DNA of 64,000 nt, taken from NCBI RefSeq assembly GCF_017812015.1, contig NZ_JADQTN010000001.1, positions 722,501 to 786,500 on the forward strand, given 5' to 3'. The notes under the pieces were generated by a model. The model did not search any database. It saw only the letters and a program-made list of their open reading frames with translations, and was not told where the DNA came from. The position numbers and the translations under genes are program-made. The DNA is from Pontixanthobacter sp. CEM42. Its GTDB lineage: Bacteria; Pseudomonadota; Alphaproteobacteria; Sphingomonadales; Sphingomonadaceae. Positions 45,825-53,928 of the stretch are shown in pieces. The first letter of the stretch is position 1. Every line of letters begins with the position of its first letter.

Positions 45825-47689
45825 CGGGCAGGGCGAAAACCTATCTGCTACTTGGCGGTGCTGCGCTGGCATTGTGCTCTACGTTGGTGACTGCGCAGGA
45901 TGCGCCGGAGTCGCTTTTGCCACCAGGTTTTGATGATCCTGCGCCTACTCCGACACCCGCACCGCAAGCGACAACACGGCCTGCACCAAGGCCAACAGCT
46001 GCTCCTGCTGGCCCTTCACAGCCGACGCCAAGCGTCGGAAGTACGCCGGTAATTCAACCGCTTCCGGGCGTTGGGACCGTATCTGGCGCGCCGACTTCGC
46101 TTCCGGACGGCCTGCCCTCCATAGAGGAACTCGAGGAGCTTGATCCGGACGAGCTTGACGAACTGCTTGGCCTAAAGCCCAAATTCGATATTCCGGCGGC
46201 GGCTCGCCGTGCAATGTCGCAAGTCGGGGTGCTTTCGCCGGAAGAAGGCGGGCTGCCAATTGCCTCCTTGGAGAAGCAGCCTGCGTCGATTGTCCGCGCT
46301 TCTCTTGCTGGTATTCGTGGGCCGATGGTGTCGCGGTGGGGCCACATCATGTTGCGCCGCGCTTTGGCGAGCAGGTTGGCAGCGCCTTCCGGAATGAACC
46401 CCGCAGAATTTGCGGCGCTACGTGTGCAGGCTCTCAACCAATTGGGCGAATTTAAAACCGCGCGCGCTTTGGCTCAAGATGTCGATACCGGCAATTGGAC
46501 CGACGGTTTGGTCGATGGCGCGGTGGAGGCATATGTCGGCACCGCGGATATTGTTGGTGCGTGTCCAGCGGTCCAGCTCAAAGGCGGTGAGCGTGAGGAT
46601 GCGCAGTGGGAAATGCTGCGGTCGATCTGCTATGCTTTTGCCGGGCAGGGCGCGCGGTCACAATCCAATCTCAACCGAGCATTTCGTGACAAGATCGCGC
46701 CCGAAATCGATGTGCTGCTGGCTCAGCGTTACGCTGGTGCAGCAGGACGCGGTCGGCGTGCGATCAATCTCGAATGGGAGGGTGTCGAAGAGCTAACGCC
46801 ATGGCGCTATTCTCTGGCGACCGCAGTAGGCGCTGAGATTCCAGAGGCACTGCTCAACGACGCCGGTCCCTATTATCGCAAGATTGCAGCAACAGCGCCA
46901 ATGCTGCCTTTGTCACAACGAATGACCGGAGCGGTCGATGCCGCGCGGCAAGGCATATTGTCCTCTGGCGCAGCAGTTGATCTGTATAGTCAGGTATTTT
47001 CTCAAACCGCCGACCTTGGTGAACCTTCACTTACGGCGGCACGTTTGCGCGAAGCTTATGTGGCCAGTGATCCTGCTGCGCGGATGGCGGCGATCCGTGA
47101 TGTGTGGGGCGGTGAAGATCGTGATTATGGCCGCATCGTGCTGACCGCCTATGCTGCTGCGCGGATGACGCCTAGCGAAGAACTGGCAGATGATGCTGCG
47201 GATCTGATCGCGTCAATGTTGTCCGCTGGCCTGGATGCAGATGCGCTCACTTGGGCGCAGTTCGCGCCGCAAGGCAGCGAGGCATGGGCACTGCTTGTTT
47301 TGGCGCAGCCAACCCGGCAAAATCCGGTATCGCAGGATCAGATGGACTTATTTGTCGGTTCTGATGAAAGCGCGGATCAGCGCAAATCACAATTCTTGCT
47401 TGCTGGACTCGCAGGCCTTCAGCGGATTGATTCGTCGTCGAGCGGTGACCTGGCCTCCGAGCTAGGCGTAGATCTTGGCAATGGTTCGAAGTGGTCGCAA
47501 CTGATTGCGAAAGCTGCTTCGGTCCGAAATCAGGCACTTGTCGCGTATCTGGCCGGTTTGGGGATGCAAGGAAGCGATTGGGACAGAATGACGCCGCGTC
47601 ATCTCTATCACATCGTGTCCGCATTAAACCGCGTTGGCCTCTCTGCCGAAGCACGGATGATTGCCGCCGAGGCAGTCGCACGCGGGTGA
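45821..47689 (+). CDS. Large secreted protein of unknown function, conserved-looking, upstream of xerD
   Basis: 622 residues from GTG 45821, overlapping the small membrane-protein gene. Signal peptide (about 1-26), a proline/threonine-rich linker to about residue 100, an acidic stretch SIEELEELDPDELDELLGL, then about 500 residues that look alpha-helical, with recurring alanine-rich helices of solenoid type. No recognised domain or catalytic motif. Probably a periplasmic envelope protein. Position just before xerD and behind a membrane anchor suggests an envelope/division context, but this is only inference. Confidence 0.75.
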   Translation: MTGRAKTYLLLGGAALALCSTLVTAQDAPESLLPPGFDDPAPTPTPAPQATTRPAPRPTAAPAGPSQPTPSVGSTPVIQPLPGVGTVSGAPTSLPDGLPSIEELEELDPDELDELLGLKPKFDIPAAARRAMSQVGVLSPEEGGLPIASLEKQPASIVRASLAGIRGPMVSRWGHIMLRRALASRLAAPSGMNPAEFAALRVQALNQLGEFKTARALAQDVDTGNWTDGLVDGAVEAYVGTADIVGACPAVQLKGGEREDAQWEMLRSICYAFAGQGARSQSNLNRAFRDKIAPEIDVLLAQRYAGAAGRGRRAINLEWEGVEELTPWRYSLATAVGAEIPEALLNDAGPYYRKIAATAPMLPLSQRMTGAVDAARQGILSSGAAVDLYSQVFSQTADLGEPSLTAARLREAYVASDPAARMAAIRDVWGGEDRDYGRIVLTAYAAARMTPSEELADDAADLIASMLSAGLDADALTWAQFAPQGSEAWALLVLAQPTRQNPVSQDQMDLFVGSDESADQRKSQFLLAGLAGLQRIDSSSSGDLASELGVDLGNGSKWSQLIAKAASVRNQALVAYLAGLGMQGSDWDRMTPRHLYHIVSALNRVGLSAEARMIAAEAVARG

Positions 47690-47719
47690 CCGCCCACTTT
47701 CCCAAATGCGAGCGGCGCT

Positions 47720-48592
47720 ATGTCCGGCGCGATTGACAATTTTCTGGCGATGCTGGCAGCGGAACGCGGCGCTGCTGCAAACACAATCGCTGCCTATCGT
47801 CGGGATTTGGAGGGCGCTTCGGAGATCATCGGTGATCTAGCAGCTGCAACGACGGTCCAGTTGAGCAAGTTGGGGGCGGCATGGTCAGACCTCGCGCCAT
47901 CATCACTGGCTCGAAAATCGTCCACCCTGCGGCAATTCTATGGTTTCCTGATTGATGAGGGTGCGCGTGAGGACGATCCAAGTTCTGCGCTCCCACGACC
48001 TGCAACGCGCAGGCCGTTACCCAAAATTCTGACGCACGAACAAGTGGCTGCGTTGTTTGATCGTGCTGAGCTAGAAGCGCAAACGGGCAAACCTGCTGCC
48101 GTGCGCATGCTGACTCTGTTGGAATTGCTCTACGGTTCCGGTCTGCGTGCGACAGAGTTGGTATCACTGCCGCTATCTGCGGTACCACGTGATGCACCGT
48201 TTCTTACCGTCACTGGCAAAGGCGGTGTGGCGCGCATGGTTCCGGTTAGCCGGCGTGCGAAAGAGGCCATGTCTGAGTGGCTGACTGTCCGCCCAGATGC
48301 ACCGAAGTTCCTGTTCCCCTCTCGCGGCAAACATTTAACCCGGATCAGACTGTATCAATTGCTCAAAGAGATTGCAGTCCGGGCCGATATCCCCGCGGAT
48401 AAAGTCAGCCCACATGTTTTGCGTCATGCATTTGCGACACATCTTTTGGAGGGCGGAGCGGATCTGCGTGTATTGCAGACATTGCTCGGTCATGCGGACA
48501 TTGCGACCACGCAAATCTACACCCATGTCGATAGCGCTCGGCTGGTGGCGTTGGTCAATGAGCGTCATCCTTTGGCCAAATCGCACCGGTAG
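47720..48592 (+). CDS. xerD: Tyrosine recombinase XerD
   Basis: 290 residues. N-terminal SAM-like DNA-binding domain (about 1-90) then the catalytic domain with R143, K167, H232-x2-R235, H258 and nucleophile Y267 (TTQIYTHVD). Length and layout match chromosome-dimer XerD rather than a phage integrase, and no phage genes are near. It resolves chromosome dimers at dif with XerC. Separated from the upstream secreted-protein gene by 30 bp. Confidence 0.93.
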   Translation: MSGAIDNFLAMLAAERGAAANTIAAYRRDLEGASEIIGDLAAATTVQLSKLGAAWSDLAPSSLARKSSTLRQFYGFLIDEGAREDDPSSALPRPATRRPLPKILTHEQVAALFDRAELEAQTGKPAAVRMLTLLELLYGSGLRATELVSLPLSAVPRDAPFLTVTGKGGVARMVPVSRRAKEAMSEWLTVRPDAPKFLFPSRGKHLTRIRLYQLLKEIAVRADIPADKVSPHVLRHAFATHLLEGGADLRVLQTLLGHADIATTQIYTHVDSARLVALVNERHPLAKSHR

Positions 48593-48654
48593 TTGGTCAG
48601 TAATTGGCCACACAGACCCTTGCCCCAAGCGCAACATAGGACTAGCGCAGCGCA

Positions 48655-49602
48655 ATGATTTCCTACCTCGAATTCGAGAAGCCGGTCGCCCAGCTCGAAG
48701 CCCGTATTGCGGAATTGCGCAGCGCGGCAGAGGGCGATGACGTTGATATCACCAAAGAACTGGAGCGGCTTGAGGTCAAAAGCGCTGACCTGCTCGCCAG
48801 CACCTATTCCTCGCTGACGCCGTGGCAGAAGACGCAAGTTGCTCGCCATCCGTCACGCCCGCATTTCCGCGATTTCGTCGAGCATATCTTCGATGATTTC
48901 ATTCCGCTCGGCGGTGATCGGAACTACGGCGATGATGAAGCGATTTTGGGCGGCTTTGCGCGGCTAGATGGTCGCCGGGTTGTCTTGATCGGGCACGAGA
49001 AGGGTAATGATACCGAGAGCCGTATCCGCCACAATTTCGGCATGGGTAAGCCTGAGGGGTACCGCAAAGCCATCCGTCTGATGGAGCTGGCAGGGCGTTT
49101 TGGTCTGCCGGTTGTGACGCTGGTTGATACATCGGGTGCTTTCCCGGGCATTGAAGCCGAAGAACGCGGCCAAGCTGAAGCTATCGCCAGGTCTACCGAG
49201 GCATGCCTTGCGCTGCCAACGCCGATGGTCGCAACCATCGTGGGTGAGGGCGGTTCTGGCGGTGCAGTCGCACTTGCCAGTGCCGAGCGCGTTTTGATGT
49301 TTGAACATGCCGTTTATTCGGTGATTTCGCCCGAGGGTTGCGCGTCGATCTTGTGGCGCACGGCTGAAAAAGCTCCTGATGCGGCAGAAGCAATGCGGGT
49401 TACTGCGCAACATCTGAAGAAGCTCAAAGTCATCGACCGAATCGTGAAAGAGCCTGTTGGGGGTGCGCACCGCGATCCGGAAGCAGCGTCCAAAACGCTT
49501 GGCAAGGCGATTGGACAGGAACTCGACGCATTGGCAAAAATGTCTTCCGATGAAATTCGCCGGATGCGTGAGGAACGCTTCCTCCAGATCGGTACCAACT
49601 AA
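48655..49602 (+). CDS. accA: Acetyl-CoA carboxylase carboxyltransferase alpha subunit
   Basis: 315 residues, normal length. Starts MISYLEFEKPVAQLEARIAEL, the AccA N-terminal helix; LVDTSGAFPGIEAEERGQAEAIA near 159-179 and VGEGGSGGAVALASAERVLM near 197-216 form the biotin-carboxyl transfer site. With AccD it makes malonyl-CoA for fatty acid synthesis. Gap of 62 bp from xerD. Confidence 0.97.
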   Translation: MISYLEFEKPVAQLEARIAELRSAAEGDDVDITKELERLEVKSADLLASTYSSLTPWQKTQVARHPSRPHFRDFVEHIFDDFIPLGGDRNYGDDEAILGGFARLDGRRVVLIGHEKGNDTESRIRHNFGMGKPEGYRKAIRLMELAGRFGLPVVTLVDTSGAFPGIEAEERGQAEAIARSTEACLALPTPMVATIVGEGGSGGAVALASAERVLMFEHAVYSVISPEGCASILWRTAEKAPDAAEAMRVTAQHLKKLKVIDRIVKEPVGGAHRDPEAASKTLGKAIGQELDALAKMSSDEIRRMREERFLQIGTN

Positions 49603-49719
49603 GCCCGCTGACCGGTGGCACATGCCGGATGCGTGGAACTTCTCTGCGCAGCAAAGGTTTGATAGACAACAGTTCAGACGTCCGCAAAGGGCGCGACTGA
49701 TTATTGGAGGAGTCCGAAT

Positions 49720-51189
49720 ATGCCGACCATGAAGAAACTCGCACTGGCATCAACCGCCACGCTCAGCCTGGCTTTGACGGGGTGTATGGGCGGCTCAATT
49801 CCCGACTCTTCAGCACCGATTACCCAGCAAGAAGCATCGCAAGGCGCAAAGTTTCACCCACAATTGCTCGAAGAATTTGGCGGTACCTATCAGGGACCTC
49901 AAGCAGCCTATGTCGAATCGATCGGCAAGAACGTCGCAGTGCAATCTGGGCTAGGCAATGCGCGCAACTCCTTCACGGTTTCGCTGCTGAACAGCTCGGT
50001 CAACAACGCATTCGCGGTACCCGGCGGCTATATTTATTCGACTCGCCAATTGGTCGCTTTGATGAACAATGAAGCGGAACTGGCCGGCGTATTGGGGCAT
50101 GAAGTCGGCCACGTTGCGGCGCGCCATTCGCAGCGTCGCCAATCGGCTGCACAGCAGAATCAGATTTTGGGCGTGCTTGGGGCTGTGCTGAGCGGCGCGG
50201 TGCTGGGCGATAGCCAAGTGGGTAACACGCTTTCTCGTGGTTTCCTGCAGGGTTCGCAGCTATTGACGCTGCGTTTCTCCCGCAAACAAGAATTGCAGGC
50301 GGATGACCTTGGCATCGAATATCTGACCAAGGCCGGGTATGATCCGCGTGCGATGAGCACAGTGCTCGCGAGCCTGGCAGCGCAGAACTCTCTCGATGCA
50401 CGGCTGGCTGGCCGAAATAACGCCACGGTCCCTGAATGGGCCTCGACTCACCCTGATCCGGCAAGCCGTGTTCGCACGGCGGCGGCCAAAGCAGGTCAAG
50501 TAACGGGCACGACCAATCGCGACACTTTCCTGACCCGCATCGATGGCATGCTGTATGGCGATGATCCGAAACAAGGTGTCATCGAAGGAAGCCAGTTCAT
50601 CCACCCGGAATTCCGCTTGGCATTCACCGCACCATCCGGATTCTACATGGTCAACGGATCGCGTGCCGTGTCGATCAATGGTCAAAGCGGCAAAGCGCAG
50701 ATGAGCACTGGGCCATATAATGGTAATCTCGACACCTATGTCCGTGGTGTATTTACAGCACTTGGTGGAGAACAACAGAAACTCGCGCCCTCAAGTGTCC
50801 AACGGACACGAATCAACGGTTTACAGGCCGCCACCGGAAGCGCTCGCGTCAAAAGCGGGAATGGCGAAGTGGATGTGGTGGTTTACGCTTATGAATTCTC
50901 GAACAATCGTGCGTTTCACTTCGCCACGATTAGCCAGGCTGGCCGGTCCGGCACTTTCACGCCGATGTTCAATTCGATGCGCCGGATAAGCCAAAGCGAA
51001 GCGAATGCGATTGTCCCCCGCCGTATCGATGTGGTGACAGTACGCCGGGGCGATACGATCCAGTCATTGTCGAACCGGATGGCCTATACGAATGGCAAGG
51101 TTGAGCGGTTCCGCGTTCTCAATGCGCTTGGCGCGAATGATCAGTTGCGTGCGGGCCAAAAGGTCAAACTGGTGGTGAAAGCGCGCTAG
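49720..51189 (+). CDS. M48 family lipoprotein metalloprotease with C-terminal LysM
   Basis: 489 residues from ATG 49720 with GGAGG nine bases upstream. Lipobox LTGC puts the lipidated Cys at 22. Zinc motif H127-E-V-G-H131 (GVLGHEVGHVAARH) with a third ligand in FSRKQELQADDLGIEYL. Residues about 300-440 are a protease-accessory segment, and the last 50 residues form a LysM domain (TVRRGDTIQSLSNRMAY ... LRAGQKVKLV) that binds peptidoglycan. Resembles BepA/LoiP-type outer-membrane quality-control proteases. A strong terminator follows. Confidence 0.93.
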   Translation: MPTMKKLALASTATLSLALTGCMGGSIPDSSAPITQQEASQGAKFHPQLLEEFGGTYQGPQAAYVESIGKNVAVQSGLGNARNSFTVSLLNSSVNNAFAVPGGYIYSTRQLVALMNNEAELAGVLGHEVGHVAARHSQRRQSAAQQNQILGVLGAVLSGAVLGDSQVGNTLSRGFLQGSQLLTLRFSRKQELQADDLGIEYLTKAGYDPRAMSTVLASLAAQNSLDARLAGRNNATVPEWASTHPDPASRVRTAAAKAGQVTGTTNRDTFLTRIDGMLYGDDPKQGVIEGSQFIHPEFRLAFTAPSGFYMVNGSRAVSINGQSGKAQMSTGPYNGNLDTYVRGVFTALGGEQQKLAPSSVQRTRINGLQAATGSARVKSGNGEVDVVVYAYEFSNNRAFHFATISQAGRSGTFTPMFNSMRRISQSEANAIVPRRIDVVTVRRGDTIQSLSNRMAYTNGKVERFRVLNALGANDQLRAGQKVKLVVKAR

Positions 51190-51256
51190 GTCAATCGGCC
51201 TCGTCGAAGATCTGAGCCTGGTCCGGCAATCAATCTAGCCGGACACTAAATACAAA

Positions 51257-51290
51257 AAAGGCGGCAAGTTTGACCTTGCCGCCTTTCTTT
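51257..51290. terminator. Bidirectional intrinsic terminator
   Basis: 12-bp perfect stem AAAGGCGGCAAG / CTTGCCGCCTTT around a 6-nt loop, followed by TCTTTTC on the top strand and preceded by AAAAAA, which serves the opposite strand. It ends the M48 protease transcript and the oppositely oriented Flp pilin transcript. Confidence 0.9.
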
Positions 51291-51310
51291 TCAAAGAAAA
51301 TTCTTTGACC

Positions 51311-51475
51311 TTAGTTCGCCATTTTGGTCGAAACTTCGGTGAAGGTGTTGCTCAGCTGTGTGCCAAGACCCTGCATTGCAGAGATTGCAGCAACAGCGAT
51401 CAGAGCTGCGATAAGGCCATACTCAATTGCAGTCGCGCCTTGCTCGTCAGCGAGCAGATTTTTGAAAAATTTCAT
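51311..51475 (-). CDS. Flp/Fap-type pilin subunit
   Basis: 54 residues: MKFFKNLLADEQGATAIEYG then one hydrophobic helix (LIAALIAVAAISAM) and a polar tail ending SNTFTEVSTKMAN. The G-ATAIEYG motif is the prepilin cleavage and Glu-Tyr signature of Flp pilins. The matching Tad secretion genes are not in the window. Second of two pilin genes in tandem; a hairpin at 51510-51531 lies in front of it. Confidence 0.93.
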   Translation of the reverse strand: MKFFKNLLADEQGATAIEYGLIAALIAVAAISAMQGLGTQLSNTFTEVSTKMAN

Positions 51476-51509
51476 TTGTAGTCTCCTGGTTCAGTCTTCG
51501 GTACCCAAA

Positions 51510-51531
51510 GCCCGGTCTAAAAGGATCGGGC
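51510..51531. repeat. Hairpin between the two Flp pilin genes
   Basis: GCCCGGTC-TAAAAG-GATCGGGC, 8-bp stem with one mismatch. It could act as a processing site or weak terminator separating the upstream pilin from the downstream one, helping to set their relative amounts. Confidence 0.5.
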
Positions 51532-51583
51532 ATTCTTGTATTAACCGTGACAGGTTTATAAATTGCTAAGCCTCGCGGCAGTG

Positions 51584-51772
51584 CTATTCAGTCCCCAACA
51601 CAGTTCCAACCTCGCTCGAAACTCGACCCCAAAGCCCATTATTTTCATTGGCTACGGAATCGAATGCCCCAATTGAGGCGATTACGATCAAGGATACGAT
51701 CAGACCGTATTCAACGGCGGTCGCACCAGAGTCGTCTTTTGCGATCCGCTTTAGGATAGGCATCAGTTTCAT
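51584..51772 (-). CDS. Flp-type pilin subunit, divergent second copy
   Basis: 62 residues from ATG 51772, with GGAAG six bases upstream; an ATG pair at 51784-51787 is an alternative. MPILKRIAKDDSGATAVEYG followed by LIVSLIVIASIGAF retains the pilin signature, but the C-terminal tail (DSVANENNGLWGRVSSEVGT) is longer and different from the other copy. May be a minor subunit. Divergent from mutT across 80 bp. Confidence 0.9.
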   Translation of the reverse strand: MKLMPILKRIAKDDSGATAVEYGLIVSLIVIASIGAFDSVANENNGLWGRVSSEVGTVLGTE

Positions 51773-51851
51773 CTTGGCTTCCATCATTGCTAGTCCGATG
51801 AATGGCTTTTCGGTTTGAAAGTTTAACAATTAGTTGAGACGGGGCTTAGAA

Positions 51852-52274
51852 GTGGAAAATAATCCGACATGGATGCCCGTTGTAGCGGCCGCGATTGGTC
51901 CGAAAGACGGGCGCTGGCTGATGCATAAACGGCCAGCAGAAAAGCAGCATGGCGGGTTGTGGGAGTTTCCCGGCGGGAAGGTGGAAACGCACGAAACCCC
52001 TGAAATTGCGTTGATTCGTGAGATCGAAGAAGAGCTTGGTTTAATAATTTCTGCGGCAGCATTGAGCCCCGCTGGTTTCGCGCAATCGATTGCAAGCGAT
52101 GGTCAGAAGCAGATTGTCATCCTGCTTTACAAATTAGAGCGATGGGAAGGGGAGCCGAGCGCTTTGGAAGGCGGTGAGATCGGCTGGTTCACCCCTGAAG
52201 TGATTGGCAAACTGGAAAAACCGCCTCTCGATGTCGACTTGGCTAGGCAGCTGTTTGCCGAAACTGGCGAATAA
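51852..52274 (+). CDS. mutT: Nudix hydrolase MutT (8-oxo-dGTP diphosphatase)
   Basis: 140 residues from GTG 51852 (a TTG at 51834 is possible). The Nudix box is complete, from GGKVETHE through REIEEELGL at about residues 41-64, and EFPGGK precedes it. GEIGWFTPEVIG and the C-terminal LDVDLARQLF match the MutT/CTP-pyrophosphohydrolase group. It cleans oxidised dGTP from the nucleotide pool. Ends 58 bp before the tRNA. Confidence 0.9.
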   Translation: MENNPTWMPVVAAAIGPKDGRWLMHKRPAEKQHGGLWEFPGGKVETHETPEIALIREIEEELGLIISAAALSPAGFAQSIASDGQKQIVILLYKLERWEGEPSALEGGEIGWFTPEVIGKLEKPPLDVDLARQLFAETGE

Positions 52275-52332
52275 ACTCGCCAATAGGGGATTGCCAAGCC
52301 AGCGCAGCCCCCTTATGTGCCGCCCTCCAAGC

Positions 52333-52409
52333 GCGCCCGTAGCTCAGCTGGATAGAGTACCTGACTACGAATCAGGGGGCCGGAGGTTCGAATCCTTCCG
52401 GGCGCGCCA
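52333..52409 (+). tRNA. tRNA-Arg (anticodon ACG), CCA encoded
   Basis: 77-nt cloverleaf: acceptor GCGCCCG / CGGGCGC, D-arm region AGCTCAGCTGGATAGAGTA, anticodon stem CCTGA/TCAGG with loop CTACGAA so the anticodon is ACG, T-arm GGAGGTTCGAATCCTTCC, discriminator G and genomic CCA. It reads CGN arginine codons after A34 deamination to inosine. An intrinsic terminator follows 2 bp later. Confidence 0.98.
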
Positions 52410-52411
52410 AC

Positions 52412-52443
52412 AAAAAGAGCATCCCGTTCGGGGTGCTCTTTTT
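52412..52443 (+). terminator. Intrinsic terminator of tRNA-Arg
   Basis: AAAAAGAGCATCCC-GTTC-GGGGTGCTCTTTTT: a 14-bp stem (one G-T pair) ending in a T-run, immediately after the tRNA. Confidence 0.92.
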
Positions 52444-52693
52444 GTTTGTGGGCCCATGCAGGTTCGAACTCTCGAATTCGGAGCAGCAACGCTGCGGAGA
52501 AGACCAGAGCGAAGGTGCGGCTAATCCTTCTCGCTGATCTTTCGTCTAGCCCTAAGACCGCATGCGTGTGATCGCCAGGCACGCCTGACATCACACTAAG
52601 CATTCGTCGAACATGGGGCGCAACTCACCGAAACTCTGCATTATTTCGGAACGCCTCAGGGGGTAAATCGTTGCTAAATCAGACACTAATCTG
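52444..52693. other. Non-coding stretch after tRNA-Arg, nothing clear
   Basis: Between the tRNA terminator and the ribosome site of the hemerythrin gene no credible gene is seen on either strand. A reading frame on the minus strand across the tRNA is the artefact commonly produced by antisense tRNA. Promoter elements of the downstream gene must lie here but none stands out. Confidence 0.5.
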
Positions 52694-52710
52694 AAAGGAG
52701 ATGCTTACCC

Positions 52711-53202
52711 ATGGCTCAGGCCGAAGCAATTTTTACCAAACTCAAAAAAGACCATGACACACATCGCGACCTATTGGATCGTATCGCAGACACCAGTGGC
52801 GACAGCGACGAACGGCGCAAGTTGTTTGAGATATTTACTAAGGACGTGAAGAGCCACGCGGCGGCGGAAGAGCAGACGGTTTATGCGACAATGCTGCGCA
52901 AACCGGAAACCACCGATGAGACGCGTCATTCCGTGGCAGAACACCATGAACTTGATAAAACGCTGGATGATCTCGCCGCAACGGACATGTCGTCCAGCGC
53001 GTGGCTGCAGAAGTTCAAGCAAATGAAGCATGATTATCTTCATCACATTGAAGAGGAAGAAGATGATCACTTCCCGGAATTTGAAGATCATCTGACCGCA
53101 GACGATGAAAAGCAAATGGGCGAAGTTTTCGAGCGCCGGAAATCGGCAGAGCAAGCCGACGCCGAGATTACACCAAAGAAGATGGTACACGCGAAGGAAT
53201 AA
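52711..53202 (+). CDS. Hemerythrin-domain (HHE) protein
   Basis: 163 residues. Metal-ligand histidines in the two-helix repeats: KKDHDTHRDLLDR (residues 12-24), KSHAAAEEQTVYATM (about 49-63), EHHELDKTLDDLA and KHDYLHHIEEEEDDHFPEFE. Such proteins hold a di-iron centre and react with O2, NO or peroxide; here no redox partner is adjacent. AAGGAG precedes ATG 52711. Likely a stress-related protein; terminator-like hairpin downstream. Confidence 0.9.
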   Translation: MAQAEAIFTKLKKDHDTHRDLLDRIADTSGDSDERRKLFEIFTKDVKSHAAAEEQTVYATMLRKPETTDETRHSVAEHHELDKTLDDLAATDMSSSAWLQKFKQMKHDYLHHIEEEEDDHFPEFEDHLTADDEKQMGEVFERRKSAEQADAEITPKKMVHAKE

Positions 53203-53248
53203 GGCGCTCCATCGGAACCAACTGGCAATAAACGCATTTGCATTGAAG

Positions 53249-53280
53249 ACGCGCCTGTCCGAAAGGGCGGAGCGCGTTTT
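53249..53280 (+). terminator. Probable intrinsic terminator after hemerythrin gene
   Basis: ACGCGC at 53249-53254 pairs with GCGCGT at 53272-53277 around an inner imperfect GTCC-GAAA-GGGC stem, followed by TTTTCC. Separates the hemerythrin gene from folE. Confidence 0.7.
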
Positions 53281-53315
53281 CCTTTGCGCGATACTTTGTT
53301 GAAAGCGAATACTCG

Positions 53316-53924
53316 ATGAGCAGCCAGATCACTCCCGAAGAAGAAGAAGCGCGGGGCAAAGTCCCGGTGCCTGATCATGTGCAGGACGCTGTTCGCACGC
53401 TGCTCGAATGGTCAGGTGATGACCCTGACCGTGAGGGACTGCTTGATACGCCGAAGCGAGTCGCGCGCGCGTGGAAAGAATACTGTGAAGGCTACGCTGA
53501 AGATCCGGCGGTCCATCTTAGCCGCGTGTTTGAAGAAGTTGGCGGCTATGAGGAATTGGTCCTGCTCAAGGATATACCGTTCCACTCGCATTGCGAACAT
53601 CACATGGCTCCTATCATCGGCAAGGCGGCGATTGCCTATCTGCCCACCAACCGCGTTGTCGGGATATCGAAGCTTGCGCGTGTGCTCCACGGATATGCGC
53701 GTCGCTTGCAGGTGCAGGAGCGCCTCACTGCCGAAGTCGCAGATTGCATTTGGGAGAATTTGGAACCGCGCGGCGTCGCTGTCGTGATCGAGGCGAGTCA
53801 TTCCTGCATGACAGCGCGCGGTGTACGCACGCCGGGCGTCGGTATGGTCACGAGCCGGATGATGGGAACATTCTTGGAAGATCAGCGCAGCCGCAAAGAA
53901 GTGCTGAGCCTGATGGGCTACTAA
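53316..53924 (+). CDS. folE: GTP cyclohydrolase I
   Basis: 202 residues. Zinc ligands in HSHCEHHMAPIIG (C93, H96) and Cys near 165 (ASHSCMTARGVR); IGKAAIAYLPTNRVVGISKLAR and a QERLTAEVADCIWENLEPRG stretch are family signatures. Makes 7,8-dihydroneopterin triphosphate for folate synthesis. Convergent with the PAP2 gene, 4 bp apart. Confidence 0.97.
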   Translation: MSSQITPEEEEARGKVPVPDHVQDAVRTLLEWSGDDPDREGLLDTPKRVARAWKEYCEGYAEDPAVHLSRVFEEVGGYEELVLLKDIPFHSHCEHHMAPIIGKAAIAYLPTNRVVGISKLARVLHGYARRLQVQERLTAEVADCIWENLEPRGVAVVIEASHSCMTARGVRTPGVGMVTSRMMGTFLEDQRSRKEVLSLMGY

Positions 53925-53928
53925 GCAA

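Noticed and set aside
47720-48592. Phage integrase
   Set aside because: Length and domain layout are those of chromosomal XerD, beside accA; no phage genes or attachment repeats were seen.
52313-52603. 96-residue reading frame on the minus strand across tRNA-Arg
   Set aside because: It is antisense to the tRNA; its GRIRTSGPLIRSQVLYPAEL stretch is the well-known spurious product of antisense tRNA genes.
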